From an uncultured Rhodospirillales bacterium (GTDB taxonomy: Bacteria > Pseudomonadota > Alphaproteobacteria > Azospirillales > Azospirillaceae): a stretch of DNA of 64,000 nucleotides. The stretch's first letter is position 1, and every line of letters begins with the position of its first letter. The notes beneath the pieces are model-generated. The model worked only from the letters and a program-made list of their open reading frames with translations. It searched no databases and was not told the origin of the DNA. A program made the position numbers and the translations under genes. The DNA lies in contig CAIYNU010000041.1 in NCBI GenBank assembly GCA_903927615.1, positions 1 through 64,000 on the forward strand, in the 5' to 3' direction. Shown here piece by piece: positions 50,300 to 58,930 of this stretch.

Positions 50300-52386
50300 C
50301 GCCGCCGGCCAGCCGGAATACCGCCTTCACCCGCCGCATCAATATTCAACTGATGACCGTAACCCTGGTGCTGCTGATCGCGGCGGCTGGCCTGTTCTCG
50401 TGGGGCGCGGTGCGGGTGTTCGGGGACGCGCTGGCCCCGGCGCTGACCGGCAAGTCGGCCACCATCGGCGACATCGTGGCCCGCCAGATCGGGGCCGAAG
50501 TGGCGTTGGACGTGCCGTTCGACCAGATTCCCGGCGTCGAGGACTTCCTGTCGCCGATCATCGCCGCCCATCCCGAAACCGCCTATATCGTCATCACCGA
50601 CCGTCAGGGCCGCATCCTTTATGCCAGCGGCCCCCGCTTCAACGCCGCAAGACCGCTGCTCGAAGCCCTGGGGCCGGGTCCGGCCGGGGCCGGGTCCGCC
50701 GAACTCGGGGTCTTTTTGGATACCACGGTGCCGGTGGTGGCCACAGCCACCGTCATCGGCAGCGTTCATTTCGGTGTCGCCCAAAGCTTCGTCCAAAGCA
50801 CCCTCGAAGAGATGGTCTACGACGTGGTCGTGGTGCTGCTGGTGTCGATGCTCGTCACCTTTGAAATTCTGCTGATTCTGATCAATATCAGCATCGCGAC
50901 GCCGATCAACCTGGCGAACGATTTGCTGACCCAAGCCAACCACGGGGATTTCCGCCACATTATCGGCGGCACGGCGCGCGATGAGGTCGGCCGGCTGGTG
51001 GACCGGATCAACCACATTCTGCGCAGCATCTGGCGCGACCATCGGCGACTGGCCGCCCGCATCCGGTGGACCAACGGCGTGGTCAGCCTTGACGCCAACA
51101 CGCTGCTGGCGACGCTGGCGGACCGGTTCCGGTTTGCCGGCGGTTCCGGACCCCAGCCTTTGGAGGTCATCGATCTGACCCGTATCCGGGCGCCCCTGTT
51201 CCTCTTCATGTTCGCCGAGGAGCTGTCGCGCTCCTTCTTTCCGCTCTATGTCCACGACCTGTACACCCCGATCCCCGGGCTCTCGGACAAGGTGGTGATG
51301 GGCCTGCCGATCGCGCTGTTCATGCTGGTGGTCGCCGTGTTCACGCCCTTTGCCGGCGCCTGGTGCGACCGCTTCGGCATTCGCCGCACCCTGTTGATCG
51401 GCATGATTCCGGCGGTGATCGGTTTCGCCGGCACCGCGCTTGCCCATTCGTTGTACGCGTTGCTGTTCTGGCGCAGCCTGTGCGCCATCAGCTATGCCAT
51501 CATGTTCATCGGCGCCCAAGGCTTCCTGGCCCAGCACACCACCCGGCAAAACCGCGCCAGCGGCATGGCCACCTTTGTCGGCGCCGTGATCGCCGCGGGC
51601 ATCTGCGGCGTTTCGATCGGCGGCATCCTGGCCGATCAGATCGGCTTTCGCGCCACCTTCGCGATCTCGACCGCCCTGGCCCTGATCGCCACGGTGGCGG
51701 TGGCGCTGCTGCTGCCGGCGGGTCGGCGCGACTGCCGGCAGGACCAGCCCGTGAGGCTGCGCGACTATGGGCTGGTCCTGCGCAACCCACGTTTTATCGC
51801 GTTGCTGCTGTTCTCCTCGATTCCCACCAAAATAATGCTCACCGGTTATCTGTTCTACGGTGTTCCGATTTATCTGAACGCCATGGGCGAAACCCAGTCG
51901 GCCATCGGCCGCATCATGATGGGCTATGGCCTGACCATCCTGGTCCTGGCGCCGTGGATTTCGCGGATGGCCGATCGCTCGGGCCGTCACGCGGTGTTTG
52001 CCGGTGTCGGCGGCCTGATCGCCGGCCTCGGCGCGTTGCTGGTGTTCGAAGTCAACAGTGCCCTGGTGGTGCTGATCAGCGTGGTGACGTTGGGCCTGGC
52101 CCACGCCTTCAACAACGCGACCCAACTGGCCCTGGTGCCCGAGGTCTGTCGGGCCGAGTGCGACCGGATCGGGCGCAGCAGCGTGTTCGCCATCTACCGG
52201 TTGCTGGAGCGGGCGGGCTCGGTGCTGGGTCCGGTCCTGGCCGCGGCCCTGGCCGAACGCTTCGGTTATCAGCAGGCGTTGGGGATTCTGGGCCTCTTCG
52301 GCCTGGTCTGCGGCGTGGTGTTCTGCGCCGCGTTCCTGTTGACCCGCACCCAGGCGTCGGCCGAGTCCGAGGAGATCGTCGCGTGA
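50296..52386 (+). CDS. HAMP-domain / major-facilitator transporter fusion
   Basis: The 696-residue protein joins two modules. Residues 1-260 form a receptor-like part: a membrane helix (about 20-40), a periplasmic Cache-like domain (IVITDRQGRILYASGPRFN), a second helix (about 175-200) and a HAMP-type linker (SIATPINLANDLLTQANHGDF). Residues of about 300-690 are a 12-helix MFS transporter (FAGAWCDRFGIRRTLLIGMIP, MFIGAQGFLAQHTTRQNRASGMATF, LGLAHAFNNATQLALVPEV). A sensor domain gating a transporter, or a transporter whose state is sensed, are both possible. It overlaps both neighbours by four bases. Confidence 0.8.
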   Translation: MTPPASRNTAFTRRINIQLMTVTLVLLIAAAGLFSWGAVRVFGDALAPALTGKSATIGDIVARQIGAEVALDVPFDQIPGVEDFLSPIIAAHPETAYIVITDRQGRILYASGPRFNAARPLLEALGPGPAGAGSAELGVFLDTTVPVVATATVIGSVHFGVAQSFVQSTLEEMVYDVVVVLLVSMLVTFEILLILINISIATPINLANDLLTQANHGDFRHIIGGTARDEVGRLVDRINHILRSIWRDHRRLAARIRWTNGVVSLDANTLLATLADRFRFAGGSGPQPLEVIDLTRIRAPLFLFMFAEELSRSFFPLYVHDLYTPIPGLSDKVVMGLPIALFMLVVAVFTPFAGAWCDRFGIRRTLLIGMIPAVIGFAGTALAHSLYALLFWRSLCAISYAIMFIGAQGFLAQHTTRQNRASGMATFVGAVIAAGICGVSIGGILADQIGFRATFAISTALALIATVAVALLLPAGRRDCRQDQPVRLRDYGLVLRNPRFIALLLFSSIPTKIMLTGYLFYGVPIYLNAMGETQSAIGRIMMGYGLTILVLAPWISRMADRSGRHAVFAGVGGLIAGLGALLVFEVNSALVVLISVVTLGLAHAFNNATQLALVPEVCRAECDRIGRSSVFAIYRLLERAGSVLGPVLAAALAERFGYQQALGILGLFGLVCGVVFCAAFLLTRTQASAESEEIVA

Positions 52387-53570
52387 ACGCCCCGCCGCCT
52401 TTCCGCCGCCCGCGCCTCCGGCTGGCCGGCTGGGGACTGGTCCTGGTTCTGGGTTGGGGACTGGGGGGTTGGGGACTGGGTCTGGCCGCCCGGACTGGTC
52501 CGGGCGCCGCCGGCGATCGGATCGAGGCGCCCCCCGCGCCGCCGCTCGGTTCGGGACCGAACAGCCCGCCCCTCCCCGACCGGCCGGCGGCAACGCCGCC
52601 CGTCGCCCCGGGTGTCGCCCCGGAGCAGCGGCCGTTTCGCATTGTGATGGTGGTCTGGCGCGGCGCCACCCGAGTCGAGGCCGGGTTCCAGGACTATTTC
52701 ACCGAAAACCACATTCCGATCGAGATCATCCTGCGCAATCTCGATCGTGACCCGAGCCGCCTGCCGGCACTGGTCGCGGAGATTCGCGCCCTCAAGCCGG
52801 ATCTGGTCTATTCCTGGGGCACCTCGACCACCCTGGGGTTGGTCGGCCCCTGGAACGACCCCGAGCCCCAGAACCACATCACCGACATCCCGGTGGTGTT
52901 CACCCTGGTCGCCGACCCGGTGGGCGCCAGGATCGTGCAAAGCCTGGACCGGGCGCGCGCCAACGTCACCGGCACCTCGTTCCTGCCGCCGCTGGCAAGC
53001 CAGCTCAAGGCGATCCGATCCTACCGGCCGTTCACCCGACTGGCGGTGATCTACAACCCCCTCGAGGCCAACTCGGTGCTGAACGTCAAGGCGTTACGGG
53101 CCGCGGGGGACCGACAGGGCTTCATCCTGATCGAAAAGCCGGCCCCGATCACCGCCGCGGGCGTGCCCGATGCCACGGCGGTGCCGCGCCTGGTCCGGGA
53201 AGCCAAGGACGCCGGGGCCGAGTTTCTCTATATCGGCCCGGACAGTTTTACCGCCGTGGTCGGCCCGGCCCTGACCCAGGCGGCCATCGACAACCGGCTG
53301 GCCACCTTCGCCTCCACGGAAACCCCGCTCCGGGAAGCCCGGGCCATGTTCGGACTGGTCAGCAACTATTACACCCTCGGCAAGTTCACCGCCTACAAGG
53401 CCGAACAAATCCTTCGGCATGGCGTCCGGGCCGGTGAGATTCCGATCGAAACGATGAAAAAGTTCTCGCTGCTGTTGCGCATCGGCGTGGCAAATCAAAT
53501 CGGACTGTATCCGCCCGTCAATATTGTAAAGTATGCTGAAATAATTGACCGCAACTCTCCGACCAATTGA
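52383..53570 (+). CDS. ABC-type substrate-binding protein (PF04392-like), orphan
   Basis: The 395-residue protein has a membrane/signal segment (LAGWGLVLVLGWGLGGWGLGLAA), a Pro-rich linker (about 38-75) and a periplasmic-binding fold of the ABC_sub_bind type (IVMVVWRGATRVEAGFQDYF, KPDLVYSWGTSTTLGLVG, GTSFLPPLASQLKAIRSYRPF). No ABC permease or ATPase gene is nearby, so it may present ligand to the sensor domains encoded upstream. The GTG at 52383 overlaps the previous stop (GTGA). Confidence 0.78.
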   Translation: MNAPPPFRRPRLRLAGWGLVLVLGWGLGGWGLGLAARTGPGAAGDRIEAPPAPPLGSGPNSPPLPDRPAATPPVAPGVAPEQRPFRIVMVVWRGATRVEAGFQDYFTENHIPIEIILRNLDRDPSRLPALVAEIRALKPDLVYSWGTSTTLGLVGPWNDPEPQNHITDIPVVFTLVADPVGARIVQSLDRARANVTGTSFLPPLASQLKAIRSYRPFTRLAVIYNPLEANSVLNVKALRAAGDRQGFILIEKPAPITAAGVPDATAVPRLVREAKDAGAEFLYIGPDSFTAVVGPALTQAAIDNRLATFASTETPLREARAMFGLVSNYYTLGKFTAYKAEQILRHGVRAGEIPIETMKKFSLLLRIGVANQIGLYPPVNIVKYAEIIDRNSPTN

Positions 53571-53575
53571 ACCAG

Positions 53576-54724
53576 ATGGTCACGACGCCGATGTCACACA
53601 CTCTGATCCAAGAGCCAACGCTGGCGGACCACCCGACCACCCCGGCCAACCTCGAGGTCGATCCTCTGACGGTCCTGACCGAAATCCTCCAGCGCCATGG
53701 CGTCACCTCGGGGGATGACGTCACCTGGAAAATCTACGACCAGATCATGCGTGCCATCGAACCGCTGATCGGCGCCGGTCATGTTCTCCGCCATTTCACC
53801 TACACCCATAAGGCGGAATTGCAAACCGAGACGGTCGAACGCCTGCGGAAGGACTACCCGGTCAGACTGGCCTATACCGAATGGGGCAGCCCGCTGCTGC
53901 CGACGCTGTTGCTCACCGGCGGTATCGCCAGCGCCGCCCGGCGCTTTGATTACCTGGCCCGCGGACTCTCCAAGCACTACCATGTGCTGTGCCTGGACTG
54001 GGCCGGCCGCGGGCGCAGCGGCTGGCTGGTCGAACAGGCCGATTACAGTTTCGAAAATCACGCCGCTCAGGTCATGGCCCTGATCCGGCACAAGCGGCTG
54101 AGCCGGGTCACGCTGATCGGCTCGTCGCTGGGCGGTTGCGTGGCCCTGCGGGTGGCGGCCGAGGCCCCCGGCCTGGTGGACCGCCTGATCCTCAACGACA
54201 CCGGCCCCTTCATTCCCAGCGAACGCCGCCGCCGCCGGGCCGAATCGGTGGCGCGCCATTACGTGTTCCGCGATCCGAGCCAGATGTTCCACCGCTCGGG
54301 CGCCTCCCAGAAGAATGACGGGCCGGTGGACGACACGGTCCTGCTGCATAACAGCTTTCACCAGACGCACTGGTCCAATAACGACCAGGGCCGCATCTAC
54401 CGCCACGACATTCGGGCCATGCAACGCTATCGGGATGAAGCGATCAGCGACCATGACCAGTGGGATGACTGGCAACGGATCGACTGCCCGATCCTGCTGG
54501 TCCATGGCCTGCTGACCGACGCCATGTTGGGCTCCACCATCGAGCGCATGATGGCCCGCCCGCGCGTCAGCGTGATCCATGTACCCCTGGCCGGTCATAC
54601 CCCGACCCTGAGTGATCCCATCCACATCGCGCTGTTGCAACGCTGGCTGGACGGTCCGGATGACTGGCCGCGGGAGATGACCACCTCGTGGACGCCCCGG
54701 CCGGAGCGGTTCCTGTTCCGATAA
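53576..54724 (+). CDS. Alpha/beta hydrolase
   Basis: The 382-residue enzyme has the nucleophile elbow IGSSLGGCVAL (Ser), LNDTGPFIP, an acidic residue near LLTDAMLG and the late His in LAGHTPTLSD. A 90-residue N-terminal extension precedes the fold. It hydrolyses an ester or amide of unknown nature. The start is uncertain: ATG at 53576 or 53591, or a TTG overlapping the upstream stop. Confidence 0.82.
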   Translation: MVTTPMSHTLIQEPTLADHPTTPANLEVDPLTVLTEILQRHGVTSGDDVTWKIYDQIMRAIEPLIGAGHVLRHFTYTHKAELQTETVERLRKDYPVRLAYTEWGSPLLPTLLLTGGIASAARRFDYLARGLSKHYHVLCLDWAGRGRSGWLVEQADYSFENHAAQVMALIRHKRLSRVTLIGSSLGGCVALRVAAEAPGLVDRLILNDTGPFIPSERRRRRAESVARHYVFRDPSQMFHRSGASQKNDGPVDDTVLLHNSFHQTHWSNNDQGRIYRHDIRAMQRYRDEAISDHDQWDDWQRIDCPILLVHGLLTDAMLGSTIERMMARPRVSVIHVPLAGHTPTLSDPIHIALLQRWLDGPDDWPREMTTSWTPRPERFLFR

Positions 54725-54788
54725 TCGCCGGTCCGATTTCCACCGGTCTGATTCCCACCGGCCCGATCATAACCGGAGCCTCGTTGCC

Positions 54789-55394
54789 GTGTCTCACCGC
54801 TTTCATTTCATCCGCCATGGCCAGACCCTGGATAACCTGCACGGTGTCCGGTGCGGCGGCGACCGCGACGTGGCGCTGACCGAACACGGTCTGGCCGAGG
54901 CTCGGGCCGCGGCCCTCCGGTTCCGCCACGCCGAGCGGCCCTGCGGGGTGATCGTCGCCGGTCCGCTGCACCGGACCCTGGTCACCGCCGACGTGTTCAG
55001 CGACGTCCTGAAGGTGCCGGTGGTCCAGCGGAACTGGCTGCGGGAGCGCGCCCTGGGCACCTGGAACGGCCTGGCCATCGCGGCCACCCGTCCGTGGTTC
55101 GAAGCCGGCCTGCCTCCGCCCGGCGGCGAAAGCGAGGAGGCGTTCACCCGACGGGTGATCGCCGGCCTGACCGATCTGACCGGCCTGCTGCCTCAGACGC
55201 CGCTGCTGGTCGGCAGCAAGGGCGTGGGACGGGTTCTGCTGACCGTGCTGGCCGGTCAACCCTTCATCGAGCTTGGCAATTGCGAGCTGGTGACGTTCGA
55301 CCGGCTTGAAACGGCCGACCGCCGCGACGACCCGGACCGGCCGGACCGGTGGCGCTGGCATTGGCACCGGGAAGGGACTCCGGGAACGGTTTGA
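54789..55394 (+). CDS. Histidine-phosphatase-family protein with altered second motif
   Basis: The 201-residue protein begins (GTG) SHRFHFIRHGQT, the phosphohistidine motif of the phosphoglycerate-mutase/phosphatase superfamily, and has an RERALGTWNGL block. The usual second His motif (SHGG) reads SKGVG here, so a residue of the catalytic pocket appears replaced by Lys. It may be a weak or inactive phosphatase or a binding protein. It is the last gene of the sensor-transporter group. Confidence 0.8.
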   Translation: MSHRFHFIRHGQTLDNLHGVRCGGDRDVALTEHGLAEARAAALRFRHAERPCGVIVAGPLHRTLVTADVFSDVLKVPVVQRNWLRERALGTWNGLAIAATRPWFEAGLPPPGGESEEAFTRRVIAGLTDLTGLLPQTPLLVGSKGVGRVLLTVLAGQPFIELGNCELVTFDRLETADRRDDPDRPDRWRWHWHREGTPGTV

Positions 55395-55474
55395 CGAGCC
55401 ACCGCTCTCCGGAATCCGCCCCTTGACCGACCTTAAAAACAACCCGGTTCCCAGCCGCACAACTTTACGGGTGT

Positions 55475-55547
55475 GGGCAAAGCCCACGGCTGCGGGAGTG
55501 GGTGCGGGCAAAGCCCACGGCTGCGGGAGTGGGTGCGGGCAAAGTCC
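55475..55547. repeat. 31-bp tandem repeats
   Basis: Two exact copies of a 31-base unit beginning GGGCAAAGCCCACGGCTGCG, and the first 11 bases of a third. Each contains GGGC-AAA-GCCC. Confidence 0.85.
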
Positions 55548-55575
55548 CCGGCGTCGTTTCAGTCCAAAGGCCGCG

Positions 55576-55800
55576 TTACCGATGCCGGCAATGATCATGG
55601 TGGTACCGGTCGCACCAGGGCAGCACGTGACGGTGAGGCGGCGGCGGGTGAGGATGGCACCGCGCGTCCCGGGGGTGATGGCGACACCACGCCTCGCCGG
55701 CAACCGCCGGAGCCGGAACCGCCGTACTGAAAAACGCCATGACGGACGCCGCCATCACCGCCGCCCGCAACAGGCTGATCGACTGGCCCACACTGATCAT
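55576..55800 (-). CDS. Small exported His/Cys-rich peptide
   Basis: A 74-residue protein with an excellent ribosome site (GAGGAGAG) before the ATG at 55800. Residues 1-34 form a signal peptide (LLRAAVMAASVMAFFSTAVP) ending near AVA. The mature part of about 40 residues has ten His and four Cys (EAWCRHHPRDARCHPH, then WCDRYHHDHCRHR). This suggests a periplasmic metal-binding or redox peptide; the metal is unknown. A promoter lies at 55827-55854. I know of no named family. Confidence 0.7.
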   Translation of the reverse strand: MISVGQSISLLRAAVMAASVMAFFSTAVPAPAVAGEAWCRHHPRDARCHPHPPPPHRHVLPWCDRYHHDHCRHR

Positions 55801-55826
55801 TGTCACTCTCCTCTGTTCGATCCCAC

Positions 55827-55854
55827 ACCATAACATTGAAGGCCGACACTGCAA
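55827..55854 (-). promoter_or_regulatory. Candidate promoter of the His-rich peptide
   Basis: On the minus strand TTGCAG, a 16-base spacer and TATGGT lie about 27 bases before the start codon. Confidence 0.45.
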
Positions 55855-56099
55855 CGGACAGGGTGCGTCGTCCGAAGTTGACGGCGCCGGCCAGCCCCTC
55901 GCTCCGCCCACGCCGCCCCATCCCAAAACGCAGGGACGGTTGGCCGGATTCGCCCTTTTTTTGCCCCCATTGCGGAGCATGATCCTGGGGCTGGCCGGCC
56001 CCCCGGAGGATCACCCGCCCACGGGGCGCCGGGCCCGGTCCCTTTTCCGAAGACTTCCGGAAAGGCATGTGATCAAGGCTCTTGAAAGGACGCCGGGAT

Positions 56100-56876
56100 A
56101 TGACTCCGCAAGAAAGCGATCTGATTGCCGACCTGTTTCGCCGTCTGCGTACGGCCGACACCGCCGCCAAGGACCCCGAGGCCGAGGCGCTGATCCGCAA
56201 ACTCACCACGGATCATGCTGGGGCGCCCTATCTGCTGGTGCAAACCGCGCTGGTCCAGGAACACGCGCTGACCACGGCTCAGACCCGGATGGAGGAGCTT
56301 CAGCGGCAGCTCGCCCAGACCCAGGCCCAACTCGAGGCGGCCCAGGCCCAAGTGGCGCAAGCCCAAGCGGCCCAAGCGCCGCCGCCGCGGCCGGCCGGCT
56401 CCGGAAGTTTCCTGGGGGGCGGCGCCGGCCTGCTGGGGGCCTTCGGCCGCCGTCCCGCCGCGCCGCCGCCGCCGCCGGCCGGTCCCTGGGGCGCCCCGGC
56501 CCCCCAGCCCGGCCCGTGGGGAGGGGCGGCGCCGCAACCCGGTCCCTGGGGCGCACCCGCGCCGCAACCCGGTCCCTGGGGCGCACCCGCGCCGCAACCC
56601 GGTCCCTGGGGCGCGCCCGGCGGCGGTGGGGGTGGTTTCCTGCGATCGGCGATGACCACCGCCGCCGGCGTTGCCGGCGGAGCCCTGTTGTTCGAAGGGA
56701 TCGAGCACATGATGGGCGGCGGCAGTGCGCTGGCCCAGACCCCCAGCGCCGCGCCCCCCACCCCGGTGGTGGAGAACACCACGGTCAACAATTACTACGG
56801 TGACCAGAGCAATAACAGCCAGGTCGCCGATACCGGCAATGACTACGACAACGGTTCCTATTACGACGACGTCTGA
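56100..56876 (+). CDS. DUF2076 family protein
   Basis: The 258-residue protein starts MTPQESDLIADLFRRLR and includes PYLLVQTALVQEHAL, diagnostic of DUF2076, followed by a Gln-rich coiled coil (about 70-95). The middle (about 125-180) is a proline-rich repeat of GPWGAPAPQP units. The C-terminal part has a hydrophobic helix and VNNYYGDQSNNS. It is probably periplasmic-associated or cytoplasmic; function is unknown. AAAGGA precedes the ATG. Confidence 0.85.
   Translation: MTPQESDLIADLFRRLRTADTAAKDPEAEALIRKLTTDHAGAPYLLVQTALVQEHALTTAQTRMEELQRQLAQTQAQLEAAQAQVAQAQAAQAPPPRPAGSGSFLGGGAGLLGAFGRRPAAPPPPPAGPWGAPAPQPGPWGGAAPQPGPWGAPAPQPGPWGAPAPQPGPWGAPGGGGGGFLRSAMTTAAGVAGGALLFEGIEHMMGGGSALAQTPSAAPPTPVVENTTVNNYYGDQSNNSQVADTGNDYDNGSYYDDV
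56490..56611 (+). repeat. 30-bp tandem repeats in the DUF2076 gene
   Basis: About four copies of a 30-base unit encode GPWGAPAPQP; the second copy differs (GPWGGAAPQP). Confidence 0.85.
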
Positions 56877-56907
56877 CCCGTAAAATTTCACAGGACACAC
56901 GAACCCC

Positions 56908-57189
56908 ATGACCGGATTCCTTCGCCGAGCTTTGTCCTCCGCCCTGCTCCTGGCCGCGCTCGCCGCGCCGCCGCTGCTGGCGAGCCCGGCCGACGCCCAG
57001 ACCACCGCCATGCCCGCGGATTTTGCCCAGCGCAAAGCCGTGCATGTCCATATCGAACAACAAGAGATCAATATTCTAACCGAATCCCTGGCTTGTATTG
57101 CCCTGGCCACCGACGAAGCCGGACTTAAGGGCTGTTTTGTCCGCAAGCGCCAGCAGGAAGACGCCCTAAGGGCCGAACGCAAGCAGTAG
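56908..57189 (+). CDS. Small exported hypothetical protein
   Basis: A 93-residue protein with signal peptide (RRALSSALLLAALAAPPLLA, cleavage near ADA). The mature part is helical with two Cys (SLACIALATD and LKGCFVRK). It follows DUF2076 by 31 bases and is ended by a strong terminator, so the two are probably co-transcribed. Confidence 0.7.
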   Translation: MTGFLRRALSSALLLAALAAPPLLASPADAQTTAMPADFAQRKAVHVHIEQQEINILTESLACIALATDEAGLKGCFVRKRQQEDALRAERKQ

Positions 57190-57196
57190 AAAAAGC

Positions 57197-57240
57197 ATGG
57201 ACTCCATCGATAGTTATCGATGGAGTCCATTTTTATTTTT
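57197..57240 (+). terminator. Strong rho-independent terminator
   Basis: ATGGACTCCATCGAT-AGTT-ATCGATGGAGTCCAT is a perfect 15-bp stem followed by TTTTTATTTTT. An A-run on the other side would let it work on the minus strand too. Confidence 0.92.
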
Positions 57241-57556
57241 ATAATCTGGTTGTTAATAATTCAGTTACTAATTTATGTTACCAGATCGACCAATATTGTA
57301 AGTATTGATAAGTGCCTCAAAAATCACCGTCGGCCTGCAATCGGGGCCCTAATCTTTATTAAGATAATTTATACACTTATTAAGACAGATTCATCATGCC
57401 CCGATGCTGCGGCATAGTGTCCAGCCGGGGAGTCTGACGGTTAACGCCGCCGCCCCCCGGTGCTATCATCCAGACAAATGACCGTCAGGCAAGCGACCGT
57501 CAGGCAAGCGTCAGGCAAAACGACCGCCGGGCCAAAAGACCAGGGGGGCAACCACG
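57241..57556. other. AT-rich gap before the second hemerythrin
   Basis: No gene is recognised. The first 180 bases are AT-rich. Near 57479-57519 a 15-base unit CGACCGTCAGGCAAG is repeated about two and a half times directly upstream of the hemerythrin ribosome site. Confidence 0.5.
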
Positions 57557-58246
57557 ATGGGCTTCTTCAATTGGATGCGAAAGCCATCCGAATCCGACCT
57601 CGTTTATTCCGTTATGAATGACGATCACGTCGAACTCTATCGCGTGGTGGAAGATTTGCAAAAGGCCGTTACCAGACGCTGCAATGGCGATACCGAACGC
57701 AGTCTTCAAAAGGTCGAAATTCTTGCCATCATCAAAACTTTAATTGATAAGGCCGCAGAACATTTTCAACGCGAAGATGCCTTGATGGATCGCTATCGCT
57801 ATCCCGAACGCCGCGAGCACCGGGGCGAGCATGGCATGCTGCTGTGCAGCGTGGAGACCTATTATGCCAATCTGGCCGCCAGCGGACAGCCCATCACCAA
57901 AGAGGTGGTGCGGTACCTGAAGGACTGGCTGACCAACCACATCCGAACCGCCGATCACCGTCTCGACCGTTTTCTGACGTCGGTAACCCGCAAGGACGCG
58001 ACCCCCGGGGTGCTGGCCTCCGGAACCTCCGAAGCCGGTTGGACCGCCGAGAATACGATGCTATGGGCCTCGTTCCACGATACCGTGACCCGCGAAACCG
58101 TCACCGACAACCGCCAGCAACGACAAAACGGCATCCAGGCCATGGAAGACCGGGCCCGTCGGGACCAGGAGCGGGCGCGCCGGAGCGACATCAAGGAAAG
58201 ACTGGCCAGCAATAGCCGTCAGATGCATGCGGTGTATTACGAATAA
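57557..58246 (+). CDS. Hemerythrin-domain protein
   Basis: The 229-residue protein has a hemerythrin-like four-helix domain in residues 15-140 (NDDHVELYRVV, EHFQREDALMDRYRYPERREHRGEHGML, WLTNHIRTADHRL). A C-terminal extension (about 150-229) ends in an Arg/Gln-rich helix, probably for protein contact. It is only distantly like the first hemerythrin at 44.3 kb. Confidence 0.8.
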   Translation: MGFFNWMRKPSESDLVYSVMNDDHVELYRVVEDLQKAVTRRCNGDTERSLQKVEILAIIKTLIDKAAEHFQREDALMDRYRYPERREHRGEHGMLLCSVETYYANLAASGQPITKEVVRYLKDWLTNHIRTADHRLDRFLTSVTRKDATPGVLASGTSEAGWTAENTMLWASFHDTVTRETVTDNRQQRQNGIQAMEDRARRDQERARRSDIKERLASNSRQMHAVYYE

Positions 58247-58258
58247 GGCTGGTGCGGT

Positions 58259-58930
58259 TTACGGCAGCTTCGCGACACGGGCGGGGTTGCCGTGGGCGGT
58301 GCTGTGGGCGGGAACATCGGTATAGACCACCGAGCCGGCGGCGACCCTGGCGCCGGTTCCCAGCGACCGGCGGGCGGTGACCACCGCGGCCGAGCCGATC
58401 AGAACGCCCTGGTCCGCCGTGACGAAGCCATTGAGCACCGCATGGGGGGCCAGCACCGAGTAAGCCCCGAGCCGGACATCGTGGCCGACCCCGGCCTGGA
58501 CGTTGATCACCACATGGGCGCCGATCTCGGTGTGGGGCGCCACCGCCGCCAGCGGCGCCACGATGCACCCTTCCCCCAGCCGGGCGCTGGCGGCGACCCA
58601 GGCGGTCGGGTGAATCAGGCTGACGAAACGGGCTCCCAAACCCGCCAGCCGTAACGCCACCTGCCGGCGGCCGGCGGGATCCCCCACCGCCACCACCACC
58701 CGATCGTCCGGCCCGGGACACCAGCCGTCGATGGTCGACACCACCGGCAAGGCGCAGCCGAACGCCGCGGGATCGGCGTCGGTATCATCCAGAAAGCCGC
58801 CCAGCCGCCCCGACCACCGCCCGGCGGCAAGACACTCGGCGGCATAGGCCGCCACCTCCCGCCCGAATCCCCCCGCGCCCGCAATATAAAAGACCCCGGG
58901 CGCCTCGGCGTGCCGCCGGCCGTCACTCAT
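58259..58930 (-). CDS. NeuD/PglD-like sugar acyltransferase
   Basis: The 223-residue enzyme has the N-terminal nucleotide/sugar-binding domain (VFYIAGAGGFGREVAAYAAE) and a left-handed beta-helix of hexapeptide repeats (GCIVAPLAAVAPHTEIGAHVVIN). NeuD acetylates sialic acid; PglD acetylates an amino sugar. It is the last gene of the minus-strand operon, overlapping the sulfotransferase gene by eight bases. Confidence 0.83.
   Translation of the reverse strand: MSDGRRHAEAPGVFYIAGAGGFGREVAAYAAECLAAGRWSGRLGGFLDDTDADPAAFGCALPVVSTIDGWCPGPDDRVVVAVGDPAGRRQVALRLAGLGARFVSLIHPTAWVAASARLGEGCIVAPLAAVAPHTEIGAHVVINVQAGVGHDVRLGAYSVLAPHAVLNGFVTADQGVLIGSAAVVTARRSLGTGARVAAGSVVYTDVPAHSTAHGNPARVAKLP

Noticed and set aside
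50056-52593. An 845-codon open frame opposite the HAMP-MFS gene
   Set aside because: Same kind of shadow; low complexity and no ribosome site.
55475-55547. Short repeats that might suggest a CRISPR array
   Set aside because: They are directly adjacent 31-base units with no spacers and no cas genes nearby.
57220-57417. A 65-codon hydrophobic ORF starting inside the terminator
   Set aside because: Its start lies in the stem of a strong terminator, it has no ribosome site, and hydrophobic codons are expected in T-rich DNA.
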